This document shows, in pieces, positions 1 through 10,718 of a DNA stretch of 64,000 nucleotides. The stretch covers positions 201,585,273-201,649,272 of the forward strand of contig JAUPFV010000002.1 in assembly GCA_036936605.1 (NCBI GenBank), read 5' to 3'. This DNA comes from Limnanthes douglasii subsp. nivea (lineage: Eukaryota; Streptophyta; Magnoliopsida; Brassicales; Limnanthaceae). Below the pieces are notes generated by a model. That model was not told where the DNA came from and searched no databases. It saw only the letters and a list, made by a program, of their open reading frames with translations. Position 1 is the first letter of the stretch. Every line of letters starts with the position of its first letter. Made by a program: the position numbers and the translations under genes.

Positions 1-221
1 TTTAATAGTAAACAATACTACTTAACATTTAAATTTTTATATAATACATATTTTATGATTTTAAAATATTAGAATAAGTTTATTATATTTTTATAATTAG
101 ACTTAATTGTTATTATAATTTGATTATAAATATTACAAATGTTGTTCTATTTTGATATTATATACTAGTATAAATGTTGTTATTGTGTGGTAAACAAATT
201 GTTATATAAATTCTATATTAT
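1..221. repeat. Left part of repeat-unit copy 1, AT-rich
   Basis: From about position 49 this stretch matches the start of the second unit copy at about 52608 nearly base for base, and it resumes at 11103 after element E1. It is part of a diverged tandem array of roughly 160-215 bp monomers with the recurring words ATTATAAATATTAC and TTTTGATATTAT. Positions 217-221 (ATTAT) are the left target-site duplication of E1. Positions 1-48 do not match copy 2 and I recognise nothing in them. Confidence 0.7.
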
Positions 222-595
222 TGATGAGTCCGGACAAATTCACCACTACTAAGATTTCTAGACAAGGGAAATTTGGACATAAACCCCCCACTGAACTATC
301 CGGACAGGACAAAAGTATAAAATGACTAAACACATTTTGACTAAGCTATGTGCTAATCAGCTTATTAAGTAAATGAGTCCTTTAACTTAACCCAGATCCA
401 TAATTTGACCGGAAAGCTCATGGGTCCATAATTAAGGGTATAAATACCCCAACTATTTTCATTAATGAGGGTAATGAACATTTAATACAACCAGGCAGCT
501 CGAATCTCTCACTACTTCACACTAAAAGATTTAGTACCCTATAAACTTTCCAAAACACTTGATAAAATTACTTCAGCTCAAAATAAACCTCACCA
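222..595 (+). repeat. 5' LTR of E1
   Basis: It starts TGATGAGTCC and ends CCTCACCA. A TATA-like word GTATAAATAC near 438-447 is a plausible core promoter, conserved in the 3' LTR except for one base. Two TCCGGAC palindromes lie near its start. It pairs with the 3' LTR at 10719-11097. Confidence 0.93.
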
Positions 596-598
596 AAT

Positions 599-616
599 TG
601 GCGACCACAATGGGAG
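599..616 (+). promoter_or_regulatory. Primer-binding site of E1
   Basis: TGGCGACCACAATGGGAG follows the 5' LTR by 3 bases. E3 has the same site with two differences at 41957-41974. The first ten bases are complementary to the acceptor end (GTGGTCGCCA) of a class of plant arginine tRNAs. Ogre-type elements are also thought to use an arginine tRNA. The tRNA identity is inference. Confidence 0.7.
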
Positions 617-664
617 AGAGAAGATGCCGGAATCTAGCATTCAAAACTAGCAAAAAAACCCTGT

Positions 665-2175
665 TTGGATGGATACGAACGAGCAAGCAATTCCACCCCT
701 TTGGTGGAGGTCCTAGGGGAAAACAATGAATACACTACTGAAGATCGAGATAAGTTGAAATCTGAAATAGAAGCATTGAGGGCCACTAGAAAGGCAGAGA
801 TGGGTTTAAAGGAAAAGTCAAAGGCGTCAGCCATTCACCATACTAACAACCCAAAATTGAATGAACCATCAACAAAGACTCATTTGAGCACAAAAAAGAC
901 CTATGTCAGCTCCAAGAAGTCTCACCGGTCCAAGCCGGTGGAGAGCTCAGAATCTGAGTCATCTAGTAGCTCTTCGAACGAAGATGAGCTTGAGGAGTCA
1001 TTGTCATCAAGCAGTGATGAGGGGAGGTCCAGGAAGAAACAAAATCTAGTTAAATATATTCAAGAAAAAAAGATAGGCATGGGAGACTATAGAGGTATCT
1101 GGGAAAAGGGTCATCTCATAGCCACAACCATAGTCACAGACATGTGGACCATCTGCTGATTGATCCCTTTGCTTTCCATGATGAGCCATGTATTTTTGCA
1201 ACACCTAATGAAGACACAGTTTTTAGTTGTAGTTGGCATTAGGGCAAATGCCATTGTCTGCCAAGATATTATCCAGAAACCTTCCTAAGAGGTTTGACAG
1301 TACTGAAATGGAGAAATACGATGGGAGCAAAGATCCGGACAACTATCTAGAACAGTTTAAAAAATTTATGATGAATTTTGATGACGATGACCAAATTCTG
1401 TGTAGAGCCTTCTCCCAATCCTTAACAGGAAGTTTTTTGAAATGGTACAACAGCTTGCCACAGGGTTGTATCAGAAACTTCGATATGTTTTGGGTTGCCT
1501 TCCGAAGGCAGTTTGTGGGGAGTAAAGAGGTGAATGACAATGGAGATACTATTATCCATTGTGCCCAAGAACCAAATGAGTCACTGAAAGACTATATAAG
1601 CCGGTTCGTAAATACCAAGAATGGGTTAGTTGATTGCTTTGAGCAAGTAACAATAGCTTCTTCGAGACAAGGGTTAAACCTTGGGAATCTAGCTGATTCA
1701 GTAACAAGGAAGAAGGCCATGACTTGGGGCGGTTTGCTAAATCAGGTGGGAAAACAAATCAACGTGGATGAAACAAAGAAGACTAGGGTACACAGACAAG
1801 TGAGGTCTGCCCTAGCTGCTTCAAACCAGAACCAGTCCGGATACAAGGCCAAAGAAACCAGACAGGGGTCCAACAGGGCCAAACAGACTCAATCTCACCC
1901 AAATTCAGCTCAAAGCCAACAGTCCAGAAATAAGAGGACTTTGGGTCCAACCGGAGTGGTTTTCCGAGTTAAAAGAGAATATGGTAACCATTTATGACAA
2001 AACTAAAGATGAGGTGCATTTTCTGAAGCTGGTAGCGCTTCAATCTCCTAGGGAAAGTCGTAATACTTGTTTTTGCCATTATCATCATGATATTGGCCAC
2101 AACACTTGAAGACTGCATCACTTTGAAACAAAAGGTATAAAATCTTATTGAAAGGGGCAAGCTGGGAGCTTATGT
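665..2175 (+). pseudogene. gag: E1 gag, broken
   Basis: The N-terminal part (665-1159) is a charged, serine-rich stretch with EIEALRA-type coiled-coil character and a run of serines and acidic residues; E2 has the same at 48497-48988. The capsid core (about 1240-1810) contains EKYDGSKDP, CRAFSQSLTGSFLKWY and the ESLKDYISRFVNTKN segment typical of the plant retrotransposon Gag family. A shortened zinc-knuckle-like motif, C-x-Y-H then GHNT, lies at about 2083-2115, followed by a frameshift. At least two frameshifts interrupt the gene between 1140 and 2120. Gag would form the cytoplasmic virus-like particle; this copy cannot give a full-length product. Confidence 0.85.
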
Positions 2176-2582
2176 TAAGAGAAGGAGTGGAAACAAGCCT
2201 CACAATGCTCCCCGTACTGGCCCAACAAAGAATGCAGGTACATCTGCTCCAGAAGGGGATATGGTGATCCTTGAAATATTTTATGTTGACTCGGATTATT
2301 TGGATCCTGATCCAACCCGGAATAAAGTGGGGTCATAAAAGAACAAACTAAGACAGTGTCCGGACTCATAAGCTTTTTTGAGTCACTTACTATATTCGGG
2401 GGGACACTATGACTGCGACGACTCCTTCTTCAAGGAAGAGGCATATTCACACTCTAGCTACTTAGTTAGAGGGAGGCATGTCTTCTTATTAGTCCCAAAT
2501 TCCTTTTCCTTTCATTCTTTTTTATGAGCATGATTGAAGAAATATAGCTGGGCCTCGTGAGGATGTTGTAGTGATATGAGCT

Positions 2583-3183
2583 TCAATTAGGGGCAATGAC
2601 ATCAGACGAATTCTGATTGACACTGGCAGCTCAGCCAATATTCTATTTTTAAGTTCTTATAAGCAGATGAAGAATCCTGCAGTAATTCAACGTTCAAATA
2701 GATCCACTGTGGGCTTCACAGGGAGCTTTGTGGATGTAATCAGAGAATTTGAGGAGGAGGTATTGTTGGGTAAAGACCCTTTTAAGAAGATGGTTAGGGT
2801 GCTATTCGTTGTGGTAGACTGCCCCACATGTTACAATGCTATCTTTGGGAGGTCCTGGCTCTCTAGAATGCATGTTGTGGCTTCAACAGTCCATCAATGT
2901 TTGAAGTATGCAGTTCAAGGACAAGTGGGAGCTGTCCGGAATAGGCAAAATATAGCAAGAGAATGTTATGCAATTGTACTTGCTCTTAAAACTCCGGGGG
3001 CAGTCCGGATTAATGAATATTAGCAGTTGTTGGGGCCCTCTGGGGGTGAGGGTGAAATTGATGACCCCGGAGAGACCCCTAGTTTTTTTTATACCAATTG
3101 AAGAAGTTGAAACCCACTCTCTGGTTAAAGGGATGAGTGTTAAAATTGGCTCCAAGATGGCACCAGAATTGAAGAAAAAGTAG
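2583..3183 (+). pseudogene. E1 aspartic protease and linker
   Basis: The catalytic triplet is intact in the context LIDTGSSANILF at about 2612-2647. It is followed by FVVVDCPTCYNAIFGRSWL, the second half of the retropepsin fold, with the YNAIFGR segment usual for plant gypsy proteases. In family members this enzyme cleaves the Gag-Pol polyprotein. The frame stays open to 3023 and then shifts. E2 and E3 have each lost the DTG triplet (NTG and DTS), so E1 keeps the best protease of the three. Confidence 0.85.
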
Positions 3184-3189
3184 TTATCC

Positions 3190-4385
3190 TTTTTGGCAGA
3201 TCACCAACATGTTTTTGCTTGGTGCAATGCTGATGTGACCGGAGTGCCTGCAAGTTTTATATCACACAAGTTGTCCATCCGGAGGGATGTTGCACCTGTT
3301 GTGCAAAAAAGAAGAGCTTTTTCTAAGGAGAAAATTGATGTAATAGTCCAAGAAGTTTATCGGCTTACGGCACATAAAAGGGTCTCAGTATCCTTTATGG
3401 ACACCCAACCCAGTGTTAGTTAAGAAAAAGAATAGGAAATGGCGTATGTGTATCAACTTTACTGACCTCAACAGAGCTTGCCCAAAAGATCTCAATCCAG
3501 TCCCCCGGATAGATCAATTGGTGGACTCCACATCTGGAAACAAGCTATTATCATTCATGGATGCCTTCTCCGAATATAACCAGATACATGTGGATCTGAA
3601 GGACTAAGATCACACTACCTTTGTTACAGATTTGGGTCTCCATTGTTACAAGGTGATGCCTTTTGGGTTGAAAAATAATGGGGCTACTTATCAAAGGTTG
3701 GTGAACAAAGCATTTGCTGATCAGATTCGAATAATATGGAAGTATATATTGATCACGTGATGGTTAAAAGTTTAGAAGAAGAGTTGCACCTAACTGATCT
3801 TCAAGAAACTTTTTCCAACTTGACAAAAATTTAATTTAAAATTGAATCAATAAAAATGTGTTTGGGGTGCAGTCTGGAAATTGTTTAGGTTATGTAATAA
3901 GTGAAAATGAGATACAGATTCATCCGGACCAGCTCGATGGCCTGCTAAAAATGGACCCTCCTCAAAATATTAACAAAGTACAAAGGCTGACACGAAGATT
4001 GGCTGCTTTAAATCATTTTATTTCAAGGTCTTCGAACAAATGTTCCCCGTTTTTTCACACCTTGAAAGGTGTTAAATACTTCAACTGGTCTCCACAAAGC
4101 GGCCAGGCTTTTGATGAAATAAAAAAGCATTTGTCTTCTCCAAAAATCGTTTTTAAGCTTGTTGACGGAGAAACACTTTATGTATACTTGGTTGTGTCAG
4201 AATGTGCTATAAGTGTAGTACTGATAAGAGAGGTGGAAAATTATCCTCGTCCGCTGTACTACATTAGCAAGAGTCTGGTGGATGCTGAAAAGAGGTACCT
4301 AAAGCTTAAAAAGCTGGCACTAGCCTTAGTGATTGCTGCCAGAAAAATGAGGCCATATTTTCAATCTCATTCCATCATCGTCTGA
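3190..4385 (+). pseudogene. E1 reverse transcriptase and RNase H, broken
   Basis: The fingers and palm show WRMCINFTDLNRACPKD (about 3440-3490), then LLSFMDAFSEYNQI, then FVTDLGLHCYKVMPFGLKN (about 3615-3670). The catalytic box reads YIDH instead of YIDD (about 3745-3756), so one metal-binding aspartate is lost, and stops follow. From 3858 to 4385 one open frame covers the thumb/connection (LTRRLAALNHFISRSS) and the RNase H-like fold (PLYYISKSLVDAEKRY, LALALVIAARKMRPYF). In an active element this would copy genomic RNA to cDNA in the cytoplasm. Frameshifts near 3420 and a stop at 3604 also interrupt the domain. Confidence 0.88.
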
Positions 4386-4589
4386 ACATCGTTTCCTTTG
4401 AAGAATGTTCTTCAGAAAGCAGACATATCAAGAAGGATGACCAAATGTTTAGTGGAATTAGGTGATTATGGCATTGATTTTTCCCCACGAACTACAATTA
4501 AAGCTCAATTTTTGCTGATTTCTTGGTAGAGTTTCATTCGAACAGAAGTACTAAACAAGCTTCAGAAGAGAAAACTAAAAAGAGTGGGT

Positions 4590-4990
4590 TGTCCGGACAG
4601 ATGGTGGATCAAGAATAATGGGTTGTGGGGCAAGGATTTGTTTAACCTCTCCATATGGTGATAAATTGTACCATGCTATATGCTTTGCTTTTAGAGCCTC
4701 TAACAATGAGTCTGAATATGAAGCAACTATAGTTGGTCTAAAGTTAGCTTTTCTGTGTGGGGCTAAAAGAGTTAGATTAATGAGTGATTCTCAGCTTCTT
4801 ATCCACCATGCTCAAGGTCAGTCCGAAACCAAGAAGGAGCAGTTGATCAAATACTTATTCGTTCTTAAAGAAGTAGCAGCCAACTTCAAAAATATTGCTA
4901 TGAGCATATTCCTAGATTGGAAAACACGCTGGCAGACTCATTAGCAACCATAGCATACTCTGAGTCCTACCCATGGATTCATGTACAAGA
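4590..4990 (+). pseudogene. E1 second RNase H domain
   Basis: After a degenerate spacer, a second RNase H fold begins at RTDGGSRIMGCGARICL (about 4588-4640). Its acidic residues can be followed: D of TDGG, E of NNESEYEA, D of LMSDSQLL, and D of TLADSLA after a frameshift near 4915. This plant-like (RVT_3-type) domain between RNase H and integrase marks the TAT branch. E3 keeps it intact to a similar degree; in E2 its middle is deleted. The role of the duplicate domain in the family is not settled. Confidence 0.85.
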
Positions 4991-5159
4991 ATGCCCATCC
5001 ATACAATCAAATCAGAACAAGGAAGAGGAGGAAAGGTTAAGTGTGCAAGTGGTTCAATCCAAAGATTGGAGGTTCCCTCTTCTTCAATACATCTCTGATG
5101 GAATTTTACCTCATGAGAAGGCTGTGGCAAGAAAAATGAAATAAAAGGCTCATGGTTTC

Positions 5160-6286
5160 TTGATCATAAGAGAGGTTCTTTATTAAAAGTCGTTCAACAG
5201 ACCTCTCATGCGTTGTTTGGGGGCTGAAGAGTCCCAAATTGTGTTATCTGAACTACATGATGGAGAGGGATCAACACATTGTGGCTATAGAGCTCTAACC
5301 ATGAGGGTTTTACTTACCGGATACTATAGGCCATCTATAATGGCAGATACTAAGGAATTGGTGAAAAGTGTGATCTATGCCAAAGGTATGGTAACGAAAT
5401 TCATATCCCAACGGTTCCTATGGAGTCAATTTCTGAGCCAGTGCCTTTTGCTCGTTGGGGATTGGATTTAGTTGGGCCTCTACTAGTGGTGTCTGGAGGG
5501 TGCAAGACTATCATTGTAGCCATTTATTATTTCTCAAAATGGGTGGAAGCAACCCCCCTGGCAGGAACTAATTTGAAAGTTGTTATAAAATTTATCTTGT
5601 CTAACATTTGTTGTAGATTTGAGGTTCCACAAAAGATAACCACAGATAGCGGGCCACAATATGATAACAAGGATATGGAGAGTTCATGTGCCTCTAATGG
5701 CATACAAAATTTCTTCTATTCTCCTTTCAACCCACAAGTAAATGGCCAAGTTGAAGTGGCAAACCAGACCATTCTGTCCGGTTTAAAAAAGAATCTAGAA
5801 GGGGCTGCAGCTATTTGAAGAAGTATTGTGGGGGTACCGGACTAATCCTAGAGCTTCTACTCAAGAATCAATTTTTGCATTGGTATATGGGATGGATGCA
5901 ATTACTCCTATAGAAGCAACCCTACCATCATACAGAGTCCACAACTATTCTGAACAAGCCAATGAATTGGCAATTAGAAGTCAGTTGAACTTAATATAAG
6001 AAAGAAGATTTAAGGCTCATCTTGGAACCACCCATTACCAAGGCTTGACGAGGAGCAGATTTGCTTCCAAGGTCAAGAGAAGGGATTTTCAATCAGGATA
6101 TAAAGTGTGAAGAAAGGTTTCTTGCATACTAAAGAAAAGCAGTTTAGAAAACTGGCTCCGAACTGGGAAGGCCTTTATGAGGTCTTCGAAAATCTTAAGC
6201 CTGGGACATATAGGTTTAAAGAAAAATATGGAACAGTTTTGAAGAACCCATGGAATATTGAACACCTCAGGTTATATCTAGAATGA
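5160..6286 (+). pseudogene. E1 integrase, broken
   Basis: The zinc-finger side (ELHDGEGSTHCGYRAL and following) and the core can be read in pieces. All three catalytic acids are present: D in RWGLDLVGP (about 5456), D in TTDSGPQYD (about 5645) and E in NGQVEVANQ (about 5750). The core frame is open from 5420 to 5818. A C-terminal tail with NWEGLYEVFENLKPGTY and NIEHLRLYLE ends at the stop near 6284, which I take as the end of pol. Frameshifts at about 5400, 5820 and 6000-6110 break it. The 6290-6463 stretch after it is untranslated DNA. Confidence 0.85.
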
Positions 6287-6468
6287 AAGTTGTGTAAATA
6301 TTTACTTGTTTAAACTCAATGTAAATATTAGGGGGCATACTTTTTCCTACCCTGGTGGTGCGGGGAGGTTTTAATGAGGTGTCTGGTTTTTTCAATAAAC
6401 TATTATGCCTTCTTACAATATTCGGTGTGGTTTGATTACAATTATTTTCAAGTCTTCAATATAACACT

Positions 6469-6970
6469 TGATGAGCCTGAATTTAGAATACTCCCCGGAA
6501 GGGCAGATCGGTGTAAATCTCTCCGGAAACCGGACAGACATTAAGGACTTAAATCGGACATAACTTTTGGACCGGACAGATCACTTTGAACACTGTGAGC
6601 CTAAGGCTGTTCGAACTATGACTAAAGTACTAAAAAACCTAAACACTTCCGGACTAAGCTACCTGTCCTCCTGCTTAGAACTCATGGGTCTTTAAACATG
6701 ACCCGGGTCCATTAAACTTGACCCAAAAGCCCATAAGGGCCCAAGCATCACACTATAAATACTCAACCACCAGCATTAACTTATGGTAACAAAAATTAAC
6801 TGCTGCCAAGCTGCTTAATTCTCTCTCCACCTTAAAACACCCTTACACCACCTTGAAACACCCTTACACCACCTTGAAACACCCTTACACCACCTTGAAA
6901 CACCCTTACACCACCCTGAAACTCTACTTGAAATTACCAGCCTACCCTCAGGCTATTTTTATCCTCACCA
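6469..6970 (+). mobile_element. Solo LTR of a related gypsy family inside E1
   Basis: This 502-bp block begins TGATGAGCCTG and ends ATCCTCACCA, matching both ends of the E1 LTR (TGATGAGTCC ... CCTCACCA), and shares inner words such as GACTAAGCTA and CTTGACC. It is flanked by the exact 5-bp duplication ACACT (6464-6468 and 6971-6975), with no internal region. It is therefore a separate insertion reduced to one LTR by recombination, not part of E1's own untranslated DNA. A TATA-like word CTATAAATACTC lies at about 6752. It is too different from E1's LTRs to be the same subfamily. Confidence 0.87.
6827..6922 (+). repeat. 21-bp tandem repeat in the solo LTR
   Basis: Units at 6827, 6848, 6869 and 6890 read CCACCTTGAAACACCCTTACA with one difference in the first; a partial fifth unit runs 6911-6922. 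The block lies downstream of the LTR's TATA-like box. TAT-lineage elements are known to carry short tandem repeats in non-coding parts. This one is absent from the E1 LTRs. Confidence 0.95.
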
Positions 6971-7331
6971 ACACTAAGGATCTTTGACAGATCGGATTAA
7001 TCTGGTTGAATGATGACCATTAAACGCATGTCATCGGCGATATTAAACACTCTCACTTTAAATATTTTTGAAGTAAAGTAGGGCTCTTTGAACATTAGCC
7101 ATTAAAATTGAAGGCAAGTATGGAATGAGAAAAGTTTTGATAGATAAGCATGTCCGGTTATGAACCGGATAACGTTACTAAAATAAAAAAATGTCTTGGC
7201 CATCCAAGGACTTTAAGTATTATGAAAGACTTATCCGGACACAGTCCATATACAATTACAAAAACGCCTTAGCCATCCAAGGACTTTAGTAGTTCATAAG
7301 ATTAAGAAAACACAAAAGATAGTTAAACACC

Positions 7332-10295
7332 TCAAGGATTATTCCCTTCGGAGGTTCCTGCTTCACCTCCTTTTCTGAGGCCTTTGAGTTCAGCGCTTGA
7401 ACTCTCCTCGGTTCCTTCTTCTTCATCAGTGGTAGAGTCGATTCCACTAGAGTAGTTTTTCTTATCACCATCTGCCATGGTATGGAATAGGATGTCTTCA
7501 TACTCCACATATTGCCACAGGGGACCAAGCGTCCTCTTCGGAAATGTTCCATGGAAGAGCAGTACCATGTCAGACTTCACTTTGGCATACCTTGTTTCCA
7601 AGGAGTTTATCACCTTGTTGGTGTATCTATCAATGCTGGCCTGAATTTTCTGTTCCTGCTCTTTCTCCAAGTCTTCTTTCTCCTTGGTTGGCTTAGACAC
7701 AACCTCTTCAAGGGAAGTTTTTTCGACGGACAAGGTTTGAATGGCACCATATTTGGTCTTGATGTCTTCCTTTAAGGTTGAGAGATCTTTCTCCAGGCCA
7801 GAGCACTTAGCTTGGAGCTTAGTGTTAGCATTCTCCGAAGTGGTCAGCTTGGTCGACAGGTCTTTCTTATCCTTCTGTAACACTTCAAGTTCTTTTTTCA
7901 ACTCTTCTATGCTTTGATTGGCATTGAGAAGGTTGGTTGATAAAGACTCATTGTCTGTATTAAGGGTTTGGATAAGGGTGGACTGATTTTTCACCTGCCT
8001 CTCCAGATCAACCACTGGTTGGATATGACCTAGAAGAGAATGGGCCACCGTATCTTGGTCTTCGGAAATAGAAAAAGACTTACCATTGTAGGTCACCATG
8101 TTGGAAGATCATGAAGGACGGAAAGGACCAACAAAGTCATATTTCTCTAAGTCAGTGAAGCAAAGACCGATGTCCTGAAGGGCTCTGATGTCAAGACCTC
8201 CTCCGGTGCCCTCTCCCAGTTGCAAATTTGTTGGAATTTTCTCTGCCAATGTGGGGTCGGAGGGAGCTGGTGGAGGAAGAAGCTCTGAAGGGCGAAGAGT
8301 TATTTCTCCTCCTAAGGTGGCCTTTTTCTTCTTGGCAGCCCTTTCATCACTACTTGCCCCCCTTTTACGATCTTTCTTGAGAGGGTTCGGCGGATTTTCT
8401 AGTTCTCCCGCCTTCTTAATAGTCTCATCTTCAACCACTTGGATCAAGGAGACTTCAATCCCTCCTTGGTTCTCACCTCCTTAATTCTCCGGACCGGTCT
8501 CTTCTGCGGCAACTCGAAATGCCTCTGTTGCAGCCTTCTTTTTCTTTCTCTTTTTCTTGCTAGGACCTTTGGCTCTAGAGGGCAAGACATAATTATCATA
8601 TTTTTCCTCTGTCCGTTTGAGGATAAAAGCTGGGGGAGGGGGTGTGGTCAATTCGTCCCATGTGAGATCTCTCCGGCCTGTGGTATTCCACAGATCAGAT
8701 CTCACCATATTGCCAAAGGTGAAGCAGTTGTGGAAATCATTCCCCCAACGTTCTGGGGCCCATGCATTTAGTTTGGCGCATATAGTCTACCCCTCCTTCA
8801 GATATCCGGTATACTCTTTCGGTAATACTGAAAAATAAGTAATGAATGATTTAGAAGTGGAATGTTTGTAAAGCGAAAAGGAGAAAATAATAAACAAAAT
8901 TGAAGAGCTTACTTGTACTCTTCCACCTACTAGTAAGCATACTAGGGTTAGTCTTGGCTTTGATCTTTCTCCCATTTTCCCATGACCCACTGATGAATAA
9001 GAACTGAGTTCTCCAATTCTTCCCAGACTCCAACAAATCATCTACCATTTTAAAATTGTTTCCTATGTTGTGGTGATAGAATGGGATGTTGTGATTCTTG
9101 TACAGACTTGCCACAGCGGCATATTGCTCCATATGAAGAGGGATTCCGGACAGCATTGATTCCATTATGCAAGCAAGGAGGGAGTAACAGGAATTTGGAC
9201 TTAATTGTCTTGGGCAAAGCATTATCAGATGAAAGTACCTGACAATCTCTGGGTCTAAGGGGAATCTGAGCCCCCAGTTGAACAGCTCGGTGTAGATGAC
9301 CACTTCATTAAGTTTGCAGTCCATTGGCGTCTCCAGAGTGATAGGTATTCTAACCTTCACTGACTCTGGGATCCCCCACTTTGCCTGGATCCGGCCCAGC
9401 TCGGCAGTATGAGTATAGACATAGTTTATGTTCTTCATGGCCAACAAATACTTCACATTGACTTTCTGAAAGGAAGGTCCTACCTTGCCTTCCAAGCACT
9501 CCGGGAGATCCGGATGATCCACTCCAACCTTCACTTTGCCTTTCCCTTTCTTATCAGAGGTAGCATCCCTAGTTTACCCTTAGGCTTCAGTTTCGAAGGG
9601 GGCCTCTTCGATACTATCCTCCATCACTTCTTCCATCACTGTGGAAGGTTTATCCGTTGTTGTGGATGGAAGGGTGTTATCTTCTGGCTCTACGGTCTGT
9701 CCGGATGATTGAGCGCCAGTTTCTCCAAAGGCCTGGTGTCCGTCTAGGGCTCAGTTCCGGAGGACTTCACTTGAGAAGCTACTTTGGATGCCTCCGATCC
9801 GGAGGCCTTATCTCGTGGGGCTCTTATAGATATCTCCGATCCATAGGGTTTATCTTTGGATATTGATTTAGAGGCCTCCGGTTTGGAGGGTTTTGATTAT
9901 GAGGCAGTCGCTTGAGCCTTCACAAAACGAGTTGTCCAGCGTGGATTGGATTTTTCTGGAGATTTTTTAAAATCTGATCCCATGGCTATGAAAGGGGGGG
10001 GGGGGGTTCTAGCGCTCGACCCTGATTTTTCTTTGGTAGTAGAAGGTTGGGACTCCTGAACAGATGAGCCTGATGGGATTGGTGAAAGATTTGGTTTGAA
10101 CAGTCGTTTGGGTTTTGGATTTCTAGTAGAAGATGATCCTTGATCAGCTTCTTGGGATTGTTTATCAAACTTGTCGCTTGGGAAGACCGGGAGACCGGCA
10201 GCGATACGTCTCTCTCGTTCGAATTTCTTTGCTTTCTCTAACTCAGACAAATTCAACCAACCACCTTTTACAAGAGTGTTTTTAGCCGTGAACAT
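7332..10295 (-). pseudogene. E1 antisense ORF (aORF), gypsy-type accessory protein
   Basis: Transcribed against gag-pol and convergent with it. The start MFTA (ATG at 10295) is shared with E2 (31789) and E3 (33909). Order of parts: basic N-terminus with GGWLNLSELEKAKKF; Ser/Lys/Pro-rich linker; a folded domain (about 9534-8915) with YVYTHTAELGRI, GLRFPLDPEIVRYFHL, LSPNSCYSLLA and LFISGSWENG; an 85-nt intron (8828-8912); a Lys-rich basic stretch (KKKRKKKKA); and a long coiled coil (about 8000-7580) before an acidic Ser/Glu tail. The folded domain resembles plant proteins annotated as putative gypsy-type transposon (PF04195-like); that match is from memory. TAT elements are known to carry extra ORFs before the 3' LTR, often antisense. 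The stop at 9897, the frameshift before 9534 and others make it non-functional. Its role is unknown. Confidence 0.8.
8828..8912 (-). other. Predicted intron in E1 aORF
   Basis: On the minus strand the exon ends ...GAGTACAA, then GTAAGC, and 85 nt later TTATTTTTCAG precedes the next exon. Both sides align with E3 (intron 35072-35173) and E2 (33043 to 42430), where donor GTAA is kept. The AT-rich interior with a polypyrimidine end is typical of short plant introns. Confidence 0.7.
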
Positions 10296-10313
10296 AAAAC
10301 TAACCAAAAACAA

Positions 10314-10718
10314 ATTTGAAAGAGAAGGAGGAAAGCTCTAAAGAATATTTTTGAATGATGAAGCTAATGAAACAGTAAAAAATAATTTATATATTGATAG
10401 AAAAAGGTAACTGATACCTAGGAGAAAACGAAGAGATTTGTGCAATGATAGAAGACGGCGCTGACGTGAGAAAAATTAAATGCATAAGTTACTTTTTAGG
10501 TTTAATGGGAGCGCCAATCTAGGTAAAAACGACTGGCAGGTCGAATCATATTATGACACGTGTCCCACAATCCAAAGAGAAACTCTTAGAATTCTGGGAA
10601 AATGTCAGTCCGAACAAACCTCAAGCTAGATACACAAATGGGTCGGAAAATGACGGTACTGACTAAGTAAATTTTTAGTCCTACCAAATATTTTTCACAA
10701 AGCCTAAAAAATGGCTAC
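10314..10718 (-). promoter_or_regulatory. Upstream region of E1 aORF with promoter-like block
   Basis: Read on the minus strand, a palindrome GACACGTGTC (10555-10564; G-box core CACGTG) is followed by GACCTGCCAGTCGTTTTT and then by a TATA-like AATATATAAATT at about 10391, some 95 bases before the ATG. E3 has the same order, with ACACGTGTC at 33644-33652 and TATATATA at about 33794. E2 has it with ACACATGTTA at 31537. The conserved order in three old elements suggests a promoter for the antisense gene. The last bases before 10719 hold a weak purine run (AAAAAATGG), a candidate polypurine tract. Confidence 0.5.

Noticed and set aside
6827..6922. CRISPR-like repeat array
   Set aside because: Units are directly contiguous with no spacers, inside a plant LTR; it is an ordinary minisatellite.
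8188..8484. Plus-strand frames across 7500-9870 as genes
   Set aside because: They are shadows of the minus-strand antisense ORF, which matches E2 and E3 in protein sequence.
9994..10006. Run of 13 G as a functional element
   Set aside because: It lies in a proline-codon stretch of the antisense ORF and most likely reflects slippage or a sequencing artefact.
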